A DNA stretch of 64,000 nt, from positions 23,880-87,879 of the forward strand of contig CAJNOI010000159.1 of assembly GCA_905250115.1 (NCBI GenBank). Reading direction: 5' to 3'. Of the stretch, positions 45,560 to 58,222 are shown in pieces (within the stretch, counting starts at the first letter, position 1; every line of letters starts with the position of its first letter). Under the pieces are notes generated by a model that was not told the DNA's origin, made no database searches, and was given only the letters and a program-made list of their open reading frames with translations. The translations under genes and the position numbers were made by a program. Source of the stretch: Adineta steineri. Taxonomy: Eukaryota > Rotifera > Eurotatoria > Adinetida > Adinetidae.

Positions 45560-48500
45560 TTATGGTGAAACACCTCCAAAACTATCGATATAGACATAAC
45601 CTTTATGTCCTGTTGGTCTACAATCTGCTACTAGAACAGTCAAGGTGAAGTCATGACCTGTTCGATTGCTATCAATTGTCAAATGTTCAATTTGCCAAGT
45701 AGGTGTATAAAAATATGCCTTATGTGTCTTGAAACGAGTATCAACACCTTTCGAACTGGCACCGGCATCGTAACGACGTGAGAGTAATGTGTCACCTACA
45801 GTTGTGTCTTTCAGTTCGATTACCATAACACTGGAATCCGTTGCATTGTGCTCGCCATTTTCTAAAACTGCTAACCAAGCAAAATAGATATTCAGGCAAT
45901 AGTAACTCTTGATTTGTTGACTTAGGACTGATACAAAACCTCCTTTTTCTAAGTCTTCTACACGCCATGCGTGGTTTCCATTGTGAACGACTTTTGGCAT
46001 TAAACTTTTCAGAACTGGATCATCAACGCGAGTTACAATACTTGAATGTTTTTGGGCAACGGTAGCATTGTACAGCTTACCACCGGGTAAATAGTCCTTT
46101 GGGTTAATTTCAGATGATAAAATTGACTTTCGACTACCACCGCCAATAGTCCAGCCATCGGATTTTCCTGATTCAAAGTTACCATTTTTGAAACTGCTTA
46201 ATGAACATGCTAGAACAATATAAAAATGTGAATTCGTCAAGGTATAATTGTGGATGATGATATTACATTACTATACAACTCAATACTCTCAATAACTATA
46301 TAAATACGTTACTCACTTTGACAAAGATTCGAAGTACATTCGTTGCTAGCACACTCCAAGTCGATGTTGCAAACTTTTCCGTTATTACATTTTGGACACG
46401 TTTGACCACCACAATCCACATCTGTTTCATTCTGATTTTTCACGCCATCATTGCAAGTAGGTACTAGAACACAAACAGTAAAATCTATTTTATATGACAT
46501 AAAAAATAAACCTTGGCAAATATTCGATACACAAACTCCGCTAAAACAATCTGAAGCGACGTTGCAAGTCTTTCCATCGACACATTTAACACATGTCTCA
46601 CCACCGCAATCTGTATCACTTTCTTTCTGATTTTGTATTCCATCGTCACAAGTGGGAGCTAGAACATATCATGGTAAATTATATTATATTTCTTATGATA
46701 GCTAAATATACTTTGACATATGTTGGATGCGCAGAACCCACTAAAACAATCGGATGCACTATTACAAACCTTTGTATTCGCACATTTAGGACATTTATCA
46801 CCACCACAATCCACATCTGTCTCATTCTGATTCTTTACACCATTCATGCAACTGGGGGCTACAAGACACATTATGAGCTTCATTACATTTCATGTAAAGA
46901 AAACTATACCTTCACAAATGTTAGATGAGCAGATTCCACTAGAGCAATCTGATGTTCTATAGCAAACTTTTGTATTAGCACATTTAGGACATTCTTCACC
47001 ACCACAATCCACATCTGTCTCATTTTGATTTTGTACACCATCCGTGCAACTGGGTGCTACAAGAAACATTATGAGTTTCATTATACTTTATATAAAGAAT
47101 ATTGTACCTTGACAGATATTAGCTGAGCAGACTCCACTGTAACAATCCAATGCATTTCCACAAACTTGTGTGTCATAACATTTAGGACATACTTCACCGC
47201 CGCAGTCCACATCTGTTTCACCTTGATTCTTCACGCCATCCATACAGCTGGGTGCTACAACAAAGATTATCGATTTCATTATAGTTCATGTAAAGAAAGC
47301 TATACTTTGACAGATGTTAGATACACACATTGCACTAGAACAATCCGATGCATTACGACAGACTTTTGTGTCGTCGCATTTAGGACAACCTTCACCACCA
47401 CAGTCCACATCGGTTTCGTCCTGATTCTTCACACCATCCATACAACTAGGTGCTAAAAGAAAGATCATGCGTCTCATTATGTTTTAGAGAAAGAAAATTA
47501 TACTTTGACAAATGTTAGAAGTGCACACTCCACTGGAACAATCTGGTGGTCTACGACACGCTTGTGTATCCGCACATTTAGGACATCCTTCACCACCACA
47601 ATCTACATCTGTTTCATCCTGGTTTTTCACACCATCCATACAACTGGGTACTAGAAAAAACATGATACGTTTTGTTATATTTCATATAAAGAAAACTATA
47701 CCTTCACAAATATCAGCTGAACAGACTCCACTAGAACAGTCGGATGGATTAAAACAAGCTCTTGTATCTGGACATTTAGAACATTCTTCACCACCACAGT
47801 CAACATCTGTTTCATTCTGATTTTGTACACCATCCGTGCAACTGGGTGCTACAAGAGAAATGCTTTGTTTTATTATATTTCATATGAACAAAACTATATA
47901 CTTTGACAGATATTAGCTGAGCAGACTCCACTAGAGCAATCGAAAGCATTGTTGCAAGTTTTTGTATCCGCGCATTTAAGACAGCTTTCACCACCGCAGT
48001 CAACGTCGGTTTCGTCCTGATTCGTCACGCCATCCATACAAGTAGACGCTGAATGAAAGATCATGAGTTTCTTTATATTTTATATTAAGAATACTGTACT
48101 TTGACAAACGTCAGATGAGCAGACTCCGCTAGAGCAATCGAAAGCACTGTTGCAAGTTTTTGTATCCGCGCATTTAGGGCAACCTTCACCACCACAGTCA
48201 ACGTCGGTTTCATCCTGATTTTGTACATCATCCATGCAACTGGATACTAGAAGAATGAGAACTAGTTTTATTATATTTTAATACAAAAAAAATTATACCT
48301 TGACAAATGTTAGACAAGCAAACTCCACTGGAACAATCTAGTGGTCTACGACATACTTTTGTATCCGAACATTTAGGACATCCTTCACCACCACAATCTA
48401 CATCTGTTTCATCCTGATTCTTCATAGTATCATTGCAAGTAGGTGCTAGAGTAGAGTCAATAAGATATATGTAACTATTTAGAAATAGAAATATACCATT

Positions 48501-50551
48501 GCAAATGTTAGACGTGCAGACTTCAGTGATACAATCTGAACCAACTTTGCAAGATTTTCCAATTGAACATTTTGGGCATAAGGGACCACCACAGTCTTGA
48601 TCTGTTTCATAACTATTTCGGATATGATCGCTGCATGTGGGAGCTAGAAATATTATTTATATCAGTTTTTAGCTCAAAAAATAACCTGATTACTGATCAT
48701 AAAAATGGTTAAGATCGTTCTTTTATGAGTAATCGCGTAGTTTAATAAGCAAAATGATCTAACTATGAATAATAATACATTTTTACGGTCATTTTTCATC
48801 CATTCTTTCGACTGAAGAGTTAGATAAGTCTCGTGCTGAGGGGAGCAAGCGAGTATGGAGCGCACTTCGATTGAAATCACGCACTAACACGCTTTGGAAT
48901 ATGGCCAAGAATCATTTTCAGCTCGATATAAATAGATACAATAAAAATATTCGAAAATCTCAAAACCAATGATCTACTTTTCTCTTTCTTAAAAATACGG
49001 ATACTTCGAAAATTCACTATACATTCAGTCTCAGTAATCTTATGATAGTTCTAACTCCTAGAAAAAATATATGCTGGAATTCCTTTTATGTAGTAAAAAA
49101 AATCGTATGTAGGTATTGTTTTGAGATTGAAAGTTACTGAAAATTTCAGAACTTTCATATCTAAACACAAATATATAACAAAAAGTATTATGTATATTCT
49201 TACTCTTCTGTTGTGAACCATGTTCGCCACTGTTTTGTTCACTCGATTTATCTTCACTTGAATGATGTTTATGTGGTTTCTCTTCCCCAGAATGGTGTTT
49301 ATGTGGTTTTTCCTCGCCCGAATGATGTTTGTGTGGTTTCTCTTCACTTGAATGATGCTTATGCGGTTTCTCTTCCCCTGAATGGTGCTTATGTGGTTTT
49401 TCCTCACCTGAATGATGTTTATGTGGTTTTTCTTCGCTTGAATGATGTTTGTGTGGTTTTTCCTCACCCGAGTGGTGTTTATGTGGCTTCTCTTCACTTG
49501 AATGATGCTTATGCGGTTTCTCTTCACTTGAGTGTGGTTTGGGTGCTTTTCCTTTATTAGGTTTTTCTTCACTTGAATGTGGTTTGGGTGCTTTTTCTTT
49601 ACCAGGCTTTTCTTTACTTGGCTTCTCTCCACTTGAGTTTGGTTTGGGTGCTTTTCCTTTACTTGGTTTCTCTTCATTTGAATTTGGTTTAGGTGCTTTT
49701 CCTTTACCAGATTTTTCTTCACTTGAGTGTGGTTTAGGTGCTTTTTCTTTACCAGGCTTTTCTTTACTTGGTTTTTCTTCACTTGAGTGTTTTTTAGTTG
49801 ATATCTTTCTACTTGAAATCTTTTCATTTAATTCCTCTTCACCAGAGTCATTTTCGATGAAATCTAAGTCTTCATTACTTTCCAAACTCAATCTAGCAAG
49901 GTAGTATAAAGAACAATAATAGGTATTGACAAAACTATATATGTATTTACTCTTCTATGTGATGAATCGACGAATGCTTCTGATCATCATTAAGCTAGAA
50001 GAAGACTACCACAGTAACAGCAGAATATGTAGATATAAAAAAAAAGATACGTACCGCTTGAACCATACGATTGCTATCAAAGTTTGTTGGTGATGAAAGA
50101 GCTATACTCAAACAGAAGACAAGAATACCAACAATGGTCCATATCCACCTATAGAACAGCGTTCGTGTTAAAACATCTGTTTTATATTATTTATAAATTT
50201 GATAAGTAGAAGCTATGTAAAATATTCCTACAAAATGTGCAGTACAATCTGAAAACCGACTAATCATTTTATGATAATTTTAGTTCTCAATATTTTTAAT
50301 TTCCAGACGTAAAATATACCTTCGTACGATAGATTTCAGCTTCTACAGATAAGAAACACTGTTTTATAAGAAATTCCAATTCGTATAGTTGTTATAGTGA
50401 TAAAAATTTGCTTTTATTCACATTGTTTTGAAGGTGATCGAAGTTGAAGCTCGATTTATGGAGTTTATTATAGTCTATTTTTTTCATGAAAACCAGATAA
50501 AATTGTAACTCACCCTGTTACACTCGCACGACGTTCTCCGTATAATTTCAT
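45560..50551 (-). CDS. Membrane protein with His/Lys repeat stalk, twelve cysteine-rich repeats and a C-terminal binding-type domain (17 exons, about 1092 aa)
   Basis: Exons 1-4 are 50514-50551, 50055-50148, 49951-49994 and 49204-49892. Twelve repeat exons follow, from 48497-48643 down to 46317-46463. The last exon is 45560-46209. Phases run 2, 0, 2, 1 and then all phase 1, and the frame closes if each repeat exon is 147 bp, as in the two measured. Residues 1-13 are cytoplasmic. A signal-anchor (WIWTIVGILVFCLSIALSS) follows, then an acidic stretch, then a Lys/Pro/Ser and EEKPHKHHSS repeat stalk. The cysteine repeats read C-x-DGV-x-NQ-x-ETDVDCGG-x2-CPKC, with more Cys behind. Similar C/D/G repeats occur in bacterial and protist surface proteins. 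The C-terminal 215 residues (NGNFESGKSDGWTIGGGS) resemble a galactose-binding-like beta sandwich. Probably a cell-surface or secreted adhesive protein. Confidence 0.75.
46317..48643 (-). repeat. Tandem array of twelve exon-intron units, about 198 bp each
   Basis: Each unit is one 147-bp phase-1 exon (49 codons) plus an intron of about 50 bp. The eight central units (3-10) are close to identical in the ETDVDCGG core, whereas units 1, 2, 11 and 12 are more diverged. Introns have been duplicated together with the exons, so the array expanded at the genomic level. Unequal exchange or gene conversion would explain the homogeneous centre. Confidence 0.85.
49256..49525 (-). repeat. Nine tandem 30-bp units encoding EEKPHKHHS[S/G]
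   Basis: In-frame minisatellite in exon 4 of the preceding gene. Each 10-residue unit has three His and three Lys/Glu pairs. It is flanked upstream in the protein (about 49526-49790) by related but longer Lys/Pro/Ser units such as EEKPSKGKAPKPNSS. The array may be length-variable between alleles. Confidence 0.9.
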
Positions 50552-52153
50552 TGGAATACCCACAAAATTCAAATGAACCAAGAGAACGTATTATATATTG
50601 TCTAAAAATAGATACATATATGTAAGAATCTATTCAACAGAATAATCATTGAGTTGCATGTAGCACCTTACCAATAGTATAGCTTCTGTACCTTCTTCTT
50701 CCGTTACGACAATCCAAAACTGAAAAAATATAAAAGCACACACTAGTTATATAGTAACAATTGCAAAGCTTATCTACTAATTTTTGTTCTATATTCTTCA
50801 GCTAATCCTTCGATCATATAGAAAGATATAGTCAATAGAAGAAAAACAATTTCAAAACGATATCGTCCTTGAAGAAAAAGTATCTATTTCAATAACAATA
50901 AACAGATATTCTAGAAGTGAAAGAGAATAAAAATAGAACAATAAATAAGTGTTAATTATAAATATATTGAAAAGAAGATTAGTGATGGTATCGTGTGCAC
51001 GTTATTTTTCTTATATATCAGGTATCGATGATATTTTCGTTTAATATTAGCACAACAAAAAATGAATCGTCTTAACAATTGTTATTCGAAACTATTTCAA
51101 AATAATCATTTGCAGTAATACAAAACTTTATCGACACAATGCTCACATTGAATTGAGAGATAACTTATTCTAAAAATTGGTTCGATTTGACTATACAAAT
51201 TTTTCAAAATAGATGAAATAAAATGTATATAGATGACGATTTAATAACGAAAATTGATTAATGTATCATCAGAGATAAAAATAAATATTAATAAAGTATC
51301 CATCTATTGTGCAAAAAACATTTTGTTCTAATTATACTTATACTCACACCCATCAAGAATATATACAAACCATTTATGATTAGATATTTTATTTCTCTTT
51401 ATTTTTTTGTTTTATTAAAAATTTCGGCAAAGTTTATTTTTCAACATAGATTGGTCTCTTCTGATACGGAATCCTAGATCTGCCGTTGAAATTTCTACTT
51501 GTAACTTGTTTTTATTAACCGAAACAGTGAAAACATTTATCTTAATACAAAAATTTTGCTGAATGTGATCTATCTTTACAATAATTTTTTTTATAAATTT
51601 CATGATAATCAACGTCTATGATATTTATTTTTAAATCCATCTACTTGACAGACTTTATTATTTATACCTTTTTAGCAAATATTCATATAATAATAAAGAA
51701 ATTTCAATGTTAAATAATCGAAGATAATTTCTTTGATGGGATAAAGATTAGTTTTTAATTATTTCTATTTTAATGTCATACAATTAAATATAAAATACTT
51801 CTAACAATATAAACATTTTTATAGCATTCAATTGTTGTTTGAAATTATTCTATTTTGTATCGTAGAAGCAGATAAAAAATTATATGTAACAACATTGTTT
51901 TACAAAAAATAATCGTAGACAAAGGAAGTGGGCTTATAGTGTTTTTATAGATATAGAAAATTTGTTTTGTAGCGTATGTTGCACATATATATATGATTAT
52001 ATATGTTAGTAGAAAAAATGAATTATTTGAATGAGCATGAGTTTCTAGTAGCACAATAAATATTTTTATAGTTAGAATTGGACTGAAAATGTCTGAAGAA
52101 GATTTTTTAATTTTAGATTTTAAAAGCATTCAAATTTCAATTCAACAACAGCT
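50552..52153. other. Divergent intergenic region, half of a G/C-rich repeat only
   Basis: AT-rich DNA between the cysteine-repeat gene and the small plus-strand membrane protein. It should contain both promoters. At 51339-51358 there is only the C-rich arm (TATACTCACACCCATCAAGA) of the inverted-repeat family. Minus-strand readings at 51415-51612 and 51845-52129 show no recognisable motif. Confidence 0.45.
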
Positions 52154-52592
52154 ATGAACAATAACAGAATTGAAGTTTTAGATGTAATTTTGTTCGGGAA
52201 GAAGAAAATAGTATAAAATAATTTTTATTTTCTATTGCAGCCTGAAACAGCCAACTCAAATACAACAGAATCAAGCACAACGTATGTATATTGATATGAA
52301 TTGAGAATATTATCTCGCCATCCGAGATTTTTCTTAATACTTGAATTTGTTTAATTCTAGATGCGAATGTTTCCGAAAAAGAAAATTATTATGGATAATT
52401 ATTATTATTGTTTTGATTTTGGTGATAATCATTCCAATAATTATTGTTACAATGAAAAAGACAGACAATGAAGATACATTAATACCAGAAGGATTAGCAA
52501 CGGATATCACACAAATAGCAGAACAACTAACAACGGAAATAACAACAACAACAACAAACTTAACAACAGATGCTGCCCAGAAAGAAAAATAA
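52154..52592 (+). CDS. Small single-pass membrane protein with Thr-rich tail, 3 exons, 100 aa
   Basis: Exons 52154-52183, 52241-52281 and 52361-52592, introns of 57 and 79 bp, GT-AG, 303 coding bases in total. A short Asn/Thr/Ser-rich N-terminus (ETANSNTTESSTT) leads to a basic, Cys-containing juxtamembrane motif (CECFRKRK). Next comes a strongly hydrophobic helix (LLWIIIIIVLILVIIIPIII), then a tail rich in Thr, Glu and Asp with possible O-glycosylation. The basic residues just before the helix suggest a type II orientation with the Thr-rich tail outside. I do not recognise a family. It is divergent to the cysteine-repeat gene. The first 10-codon exon is the least certain part. Confidence 0.55.
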
Positions 52593-52989
52593 TCCTTCTT
52601 TCTCCTATAATTTATAAAAGATAAACTATTTTCATACCTGCTACTGTGATGTCATACTCACACATAACCTCTCTTTCATAGCATTCTATCTTCTCTCTCA
52701 TTTTGATATGTATACATTTTATCTTTCTGGTTCTCTCATCTTCATTTAATAAAACAGAAAAAGATCACGTGCAAGTACACACACGCACACACATCTAAGA
52801 AAAAACAAAAACGAACAATATTTAACTTTCCTTTCATCGTGGATATTTTATGTAAATATTCACATAAGATAGCAAGCTAAGAATTACTCGATACGGCAAA
52901 TATATACGTAGTATTTGCCATGTTTCATATATACTTTTTATAAAACTTTAGAAAATAGAAATAAGCCGTAATAATTATTGCGGAGGGAG

Positions 52990-53186
52990 ATAAGTTAGAT
53001 CAATTATATGGTCCTCACAGTATTTATATATTGGATATATCGAGTCATAAAATAATGCGTTGGTATAGAAGAAGCTAGAAACGGGAATACTCAGTTTAAC
53101 TCTCTCTGTGAGTTATCCTTTGATCTGCATGGCAATCTTTATGTTGTTAATATAGATAATCATCTAATTCAAAAATATTTTTGATG
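52990..53186 (+). pseudogene. NHL-repeat gene fragment
   Basis: Two NHL-like blades survive in different frames: LDQLYGPHSIYILDISSHKI followed by MRWYRRS and a stop, then LCELSFDLHGNLYVVNIDNH followed by LIQKYF and a stop. The pattern (S-F-D-x-x-G-N-L-Y-V-x-D-x-x-N-H-R-I-Q-K) is the same blade as in the chimeric receptor at 39.4-40.3 kb. A frameshift and stops make it non-functional. Confidence 0.6.
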
Positions 53187-53484
53187 ATAAGATGATTATT
53201 GATATATAATCGCTTTTTTTTCTGTACAACAAATAATCTTCTTTATTATTTAATTTGAAAAAGCAAATCGTTTAGCAACTTCTTTTTGTAATTTGAATAA
53301 TTTTTTCTGTATATATAAAAGTCTTTCAGTATAAAGCTTGAAATAATTAATTAAAATAACATTTTTAAAGACAAGTACTACTGGTTTTCTTTATCGTTAA
53401 AAGCGGCAACTACTTGCTGATGGGGCTTTAAACTCAGAATAGGTAGCTATAATCGTTTTTTATTATTATACAGACAGTAATATT

Positions 53485-53513
53485 CACAACATCTACACCC
53501 ACACCCTCAAGAA
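53485..53513. repeat. Half copy of the G/C-rich repeat (C-rich arm only)
   Basis: Reads CATCTACACCCACACCCTC then AAG. The matching G-rich arm is absent upstream, so this is a truncated copy. Confidence 0.6.
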
Positions 53514-55321
53514 GTTGATTTTATTCCAATAGGTAATAATTATTATCAACCTATTACTGGTATTCCTGCTGCTATTCATCAACATTATATTAATTAGAAA
53601 TATTGAATATTTGAAATGCAAATTGTAAAAATAAGTTTTTTTTCTTTGTTTGTAAAATAAAATGAGAAAAATAAAAGTAAATTGATCTTTTATTTTAATA
53701 CAAGTAAAGCTTTTATTTGTTATAATTCTATTTAATTATTTTCTTTACTTTTCGAATCAATAATTACCTATGTAATAGAAACAACTAATGAATTATTAGA
53801 CTTTTGAAAGGATTTTGAAGAGAAATAAATTAATTCAATTCATCAATCAGAAGTTGGTGAGCCATTTTTCGAATTTGAATCGATTCTTATCAACAGTATA
53901 AACAGGTTAAGGATGAAAAGTTTAGTTCAAAAACAATTTAAATAAATTAATTAAAGGAATCAGAGCTATAATTATTCATAGTAGTGTGCGCGCCATATGA
54001 TTATCTATGCATCGTTTACGCATAACTAACAAACTGCAACGCAGAATAGAAACATTATTTTGTCAGCGTAAGAATAAATAAATTAATTTACAATGATTAC
54101 TTTATACATATGTAAACCATGTAATAGATGTTATCTTTTTTTCAAATCCGTATTAAAATTTTAAGGCATCAATACAAAAACATGTTATTTTAGACAAAAA
54201 ATTTTCTTAGCAAGTGAGTAATGTGCTTAAGTTATTATTTATATCCATGACAATTTATATAATGACTGTGAATTATCAATTTACTATGTTTATTTATTTT
54301 TTTATTAACAATATTCTTAAATCCAATTGTTTATATATATTAATCACAATTATAATTTAGTAATTTTCAGTTGTTTAAAATGAAAATGGTGACGGTTTCT
54401 TAAATTAGTTTTATATACAAAATTCTGAATTACAACAAATATCTGTTTTTTATTCGTATATTGCATATTGATCTAATATTTTTCGCATCTAATTACTTTC
54501 AGAACATATTTTTTCGAGAGTTCTGTCATACCTTCTAATACTAATCTAAAATATGAGAAAAGTGATTGTGCACGAGTACTATTTCTTCCAAGTAAAAAGT
54601 GACTAAAAAATCATCTTTTATACGTTATATTAAAGTACATTCATGGAAATCATTACAACCAATGTATCTCTATTTATTCATCTTTACTATTCCCCAGATA
54701 AACCAATACGAATAATAAATAAAAAATACATGATCGAATTTTTTTAATTAATAACGAGAAAAAATATGCATGAAACTCAATACAATAGCAGAGCTTGTTT
54801 GATTTTCATATGTTTGATGATGGAGTATAATTTGAAAATTAACATTTTCTTGTATTGAAATTCTTAGATGGAACTTAATTATGATGAAAATGTGAAGAAG
54901 AAGAATTAGAAAGAACATTTTCGTGTTTGTTTAATGGCATATATTTGAATATGTTTCTCTCAATCTTTCATTTTTTAATTCATACCTGTAATAAATAGTT
55001 TTAGAATTATAGATTATATTGTGATGAAACTATTGTATTCATTCGTCACAAAAACTAATCTCTAGAATTATTAATTCATGCTTGCAGTACTTTTCTACGT
55101 TAGTCTTTGTGCTAATATATTATGATTTTTATTAAATAAATTTCAAAATATGATTACACAATAACAAAATTATAATGTCATAATGACACGAATGAGAGAA
55201 ACAAAAGCACAAAAAATAGGAGTTAAATAATTATATTTACCAAGTCTATTTATTATCTAAATAATCGTATAAGATGCACATACACTTCTTCATACTAATA
55301 TGATGTCTGAAAAACTACTAA

Positions 55322-57225
55322 TCAGTTCATTGTGACAACTACAGTAGGATTAAGACTACCACCATTACCACTGCTATGGTCCATATAAAGCCAGAAAGTA
55401 ATATTATATGTTTCACCACCGATGGCAGCAAACGATTGTGCTATCCATATAGAACTACTACACTTGACAAAAAAAGATTGACTTGTTGAATGAACAACAG
55501 AAGTGGTTATACCGGAAGCAGATGTGCATGTTCCACTAGGTCCTATACTCCATCCAGTAAGTGATGGCATAGTCTCAAAATCACCATTTGTCAACATTTC
55601 TATCGATGTTGGATCTTTCACAGATGCATCATCAAAATACCAGTTGTTTTTATTAGTTCCTTGAAACGTACAGGTGATAGTCAAATTTGCTGATGTGCTC
55701 GCCAGATAAGAATATGCATATGGTGCCCATGTATTAGATGACAAGTTGGTACCACTCAAAGATGCTATTATTGGATTTTGTGTCGTCGTAGTTGTAGTAG
55801 CTTTGATGAAACGATTAATGATAATTTAAAGCATATACATTTTAATATGAATAAAAAAACTCACTTGATGTAGTTATTGATATTGTTGAAGTAGCTAAAA
55901 CAAATACTTTATTTTAATCTAACAGATTCATAGAGAAAAGTGGGCTTGGTTATGCTATTAGGCCTCTCATAATCTACATAGTTTTCTCCTGTGATGAATG
56001 ACATGTATAGTCTATGCATTGTATTGATTGTTCATTCTGATTTCAGAAATAAGTACTCCGAAATTCACTCAATATGATTAATCTATCAATCGAAAAGAAA
56101 ATATCTGATATCAGGTTATGAGAAATGAAAACTCTGATGCGCTAATATAATAGATCTCGCGTTTGTTTCTGTAAGTTTTCAAAAATGCACATACTTGAAG
56201 CGATAGCAGTTGATGCACTTGTACTTGCGCTTGATCTGGCGCGGACGGTGGCACTTGTGCTTGAGCTGATGCTAGTAGAGACACCTGAACGAATGGTAGT
56301 AGTTGCGCCTGAACTGATGCTAGTACTTGAGTTGGTGCTTGTATTTCGACCAGTGCCAGTGTTTAAACTGCTGCTTGTGGTATTGACAGTTGTTGACGTA
56401 GCTACATATTAAAAAGTCAATTTTTTTTGCAAATGTCAGAAAAAATAATTTGTTTCGATTATATACAGTAAATCATTTTTCTGAACTCGAATCCATCATA
56501 AGAAGTAGAAGAATACTGTTTTTTTTTATATTTCTAAGACTAGGATGTTCTTGGTTCAAAATAAATCAAATGAATGTTTATAACAGATACTCATATTGGA
56601 GCACAGAAGACACTTTCACAACTAAATGATCTAAAACTCATTATGGGCATTATTCGAGTTTGTAGGCACCAAAAAGCCGATTCTCTGTAAGGAAACTGCT
56701 AGTTCATTATTTACAGATCTTTTTAATAGCTTTTATTGCATTAATAAAAGAAATTTCTAATGAAGTTTTTTTGTTAACCGAAACTTATAGTCTCTACGAA
56801 AGATATATATCAAGAATGACAACGTTTTATAATTTTGTCTATCTCTTCTACTTACTAAATAATGTTTCTGAACTGTTACTTGTCTTTACTGATGTTAACC
56901 AAACTGTAGTGATCACGGCTAACACCAATCCACCTGTCAAAATACCTACAACTAAACCTTTAATAATTGGTGACACCGTAGAGCAACATTGACACGCTTT
57001 ATAGTTTAATGTGAATCTATGCAACGATGATAATGATAATGATATAAGTAATCATTGAAAATAAAATTACCTGTGTTGCTTATAGTTTTCTGAATTATTC
57101 TGATTCTCATGAATACATGATGTGGTCATGCTGGTATTTGTCCTAGGTAAATGCTGATATTGAGAAGTATCAGTATGTTCTACTGACCAGTCACTCGATT
57201 GAGAATTGATTGCTTTCATCTCCAT
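55322..57225 (-). CDS. Type II membrane protein with Ser/Thr stalk and C-terminal beta-sandwich-like domain, 5 exons, 343 aa
   Basis: Exons 57071-57225, 56856-57016, 56195-56401, 55865-55894 (a 30-bp mini-exon) and 55322-55800. Introns are 54, 454, 300 and 64 bp. Phases are 2, 1, 1, 1, and 1032 bases close the frame. The cytoplasmic N-terminus (about 60 residues, Ser/Thr/Gln/Asn-rich) ends in a Cys cluster (CQCC). A membrane helix (GLVVGILTGGLVLAVITTVW) follows. Exons 3 and 4 encode a Ser/Thr-rich stalk that should be heavily O-glycosylated. The C-terminal exon has LSGTNLSSNTWAPYAYSY, NWYFDDASVKD and LTNGDFETMPSLTGWSIG, features of carbohydrate-binding or galactose-binding-like modules. Its NG-FE-GW pattern also occurs in the last exon of the cysteine-repeat gene. 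Predicted cell-surface lectin-like role; function unproven. Confidence 0.75.
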
Positions 57226-57438
57226 TATTTGCCTATACACTATCGATAATAAAAAAAATACTTTTTTCTCTATCGATCATTACTATATATAGTATTTCGG
57301 TTTTCAATTCTATCACTTTCTTGAAGCATTCATAAGACTTTTTTTCAATTCATTAGTTGTTTAATAAATGAAAGAACTAGAAAGGTTGCATTTATATATT
57401 GTTATTATTTTGTATTGTACACACATGAAACGATAAAA

Positions 57439-57505
57439 AGAGGGTGTAGGTGTAGATATTCTATTTATTCTTTATAACCATCCTTATCTGCACCCACACT
57501 CTAGC
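57439..57505. repeat. Telomere-like G/C-rich inverted repeat (copy 7)
   Basis: Left arm AGAGGGTGTAGGTGTAGAT, right arm ATCTGCACCCACACTCTAG. About 210 bp upstream of the start of the type II membrane protein gene. Confidence 0.8.
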
Positions 57506-58148
57506 TACCACTGAAAACAGCCTTTTATCAGACGCATCCAAGTAACTCAAAAAATGATCCTTTTCAAAATTAAAAGAATAATGAAGGTTTTTTTCAAGAA
57601 AAAAAGTTTCGAAATATAGTATGATAGTATTCTTGTGAATAATGATCTCAATCTTTATTCTCTGAATCACTGTTACTTTTTTTTGTTCGAACAAAACAAT
57701 CTATGATTTATAAGATTTCTACAATAGTATGACATCTCAATATTATATAAAATAATAATTCGTTTGTTTTTCTCTTTCAACATCATTAGAAAGTAGTATG
57801 AACAAATAAATTAATCAAGTGTCTTCTTCTTCTGTTCTGTTTTTTTTTGTTAAACGTTACAATGCGCTTACGTGAAACAGAAGCGAATTTTCGACATAGA
57901 ATATCGTCATTAACAATGTTAGTTGAAAATTACCCGCGGAAATATGTCACTAAATTTTTATCTGTCTTAATGTTCAAATAATTCTCTTTTCAGTTCAATC
58001 GATTGTTACTACTTATGATTGTTACATTTTTGATTTTAAATTAATCTCTTTCACTTTGATAAGTTTAATTTTGTATGTTGACGTTCGAACATGAATGATC
58101 ATCATATTAGAATTAAGGCATTTCAAAGTACATTTTAGATTGAATATT

Positions 58149-58222
58149 CAAGGTGTGTGCGTGTGGATTTCGATCAAAGATTGGCGGAATACGTAGGCCG
58201 GCCCCTTAACCACACCCATTTC
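58149..58222. repeat. Diverged G/C-rich inverted repeat (copy 8)
   Basis: Left arm CAAGGTGTGTGCGTGTGG, right arm CTTAACCACACCCATTTC, with a GC-rich centre (GGCCGGCC) not found in other copies. Confidence 0.55.

Larger units (their letters stand above)
52593..55321. other. Gene-poor region with an NHL-repeat relic
   Basis: AT-rich, 2.7 kb. Contains a short CA-rich tract near 52776-52796, the NHL relic at 52990-53186, and a half copy of the G/C-rich inverted repeat at 53485-53513. The half copy is followed by a 28-codon open end (VDFIPIGNNYYQPITGIPAA then IHQHYIN and stop, about 53514-53598) that looks like the tail of a lost gene. Nothing else is supported. Confidence 0.45.

Noticed and set aside
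46593-47820. Plus-strand ORFs across the cysteine-repeat array
   Set aside because: They are antisense shadows of the repeated exons and cross introns without splice logic.
49051-49904. Alternative-frame and antisense ORFs over the His/Lys repeat
   Set aside because: A 30-bp repeat keeps all frames open; only the frame joined by exons 3 and 5 in phase is supported.
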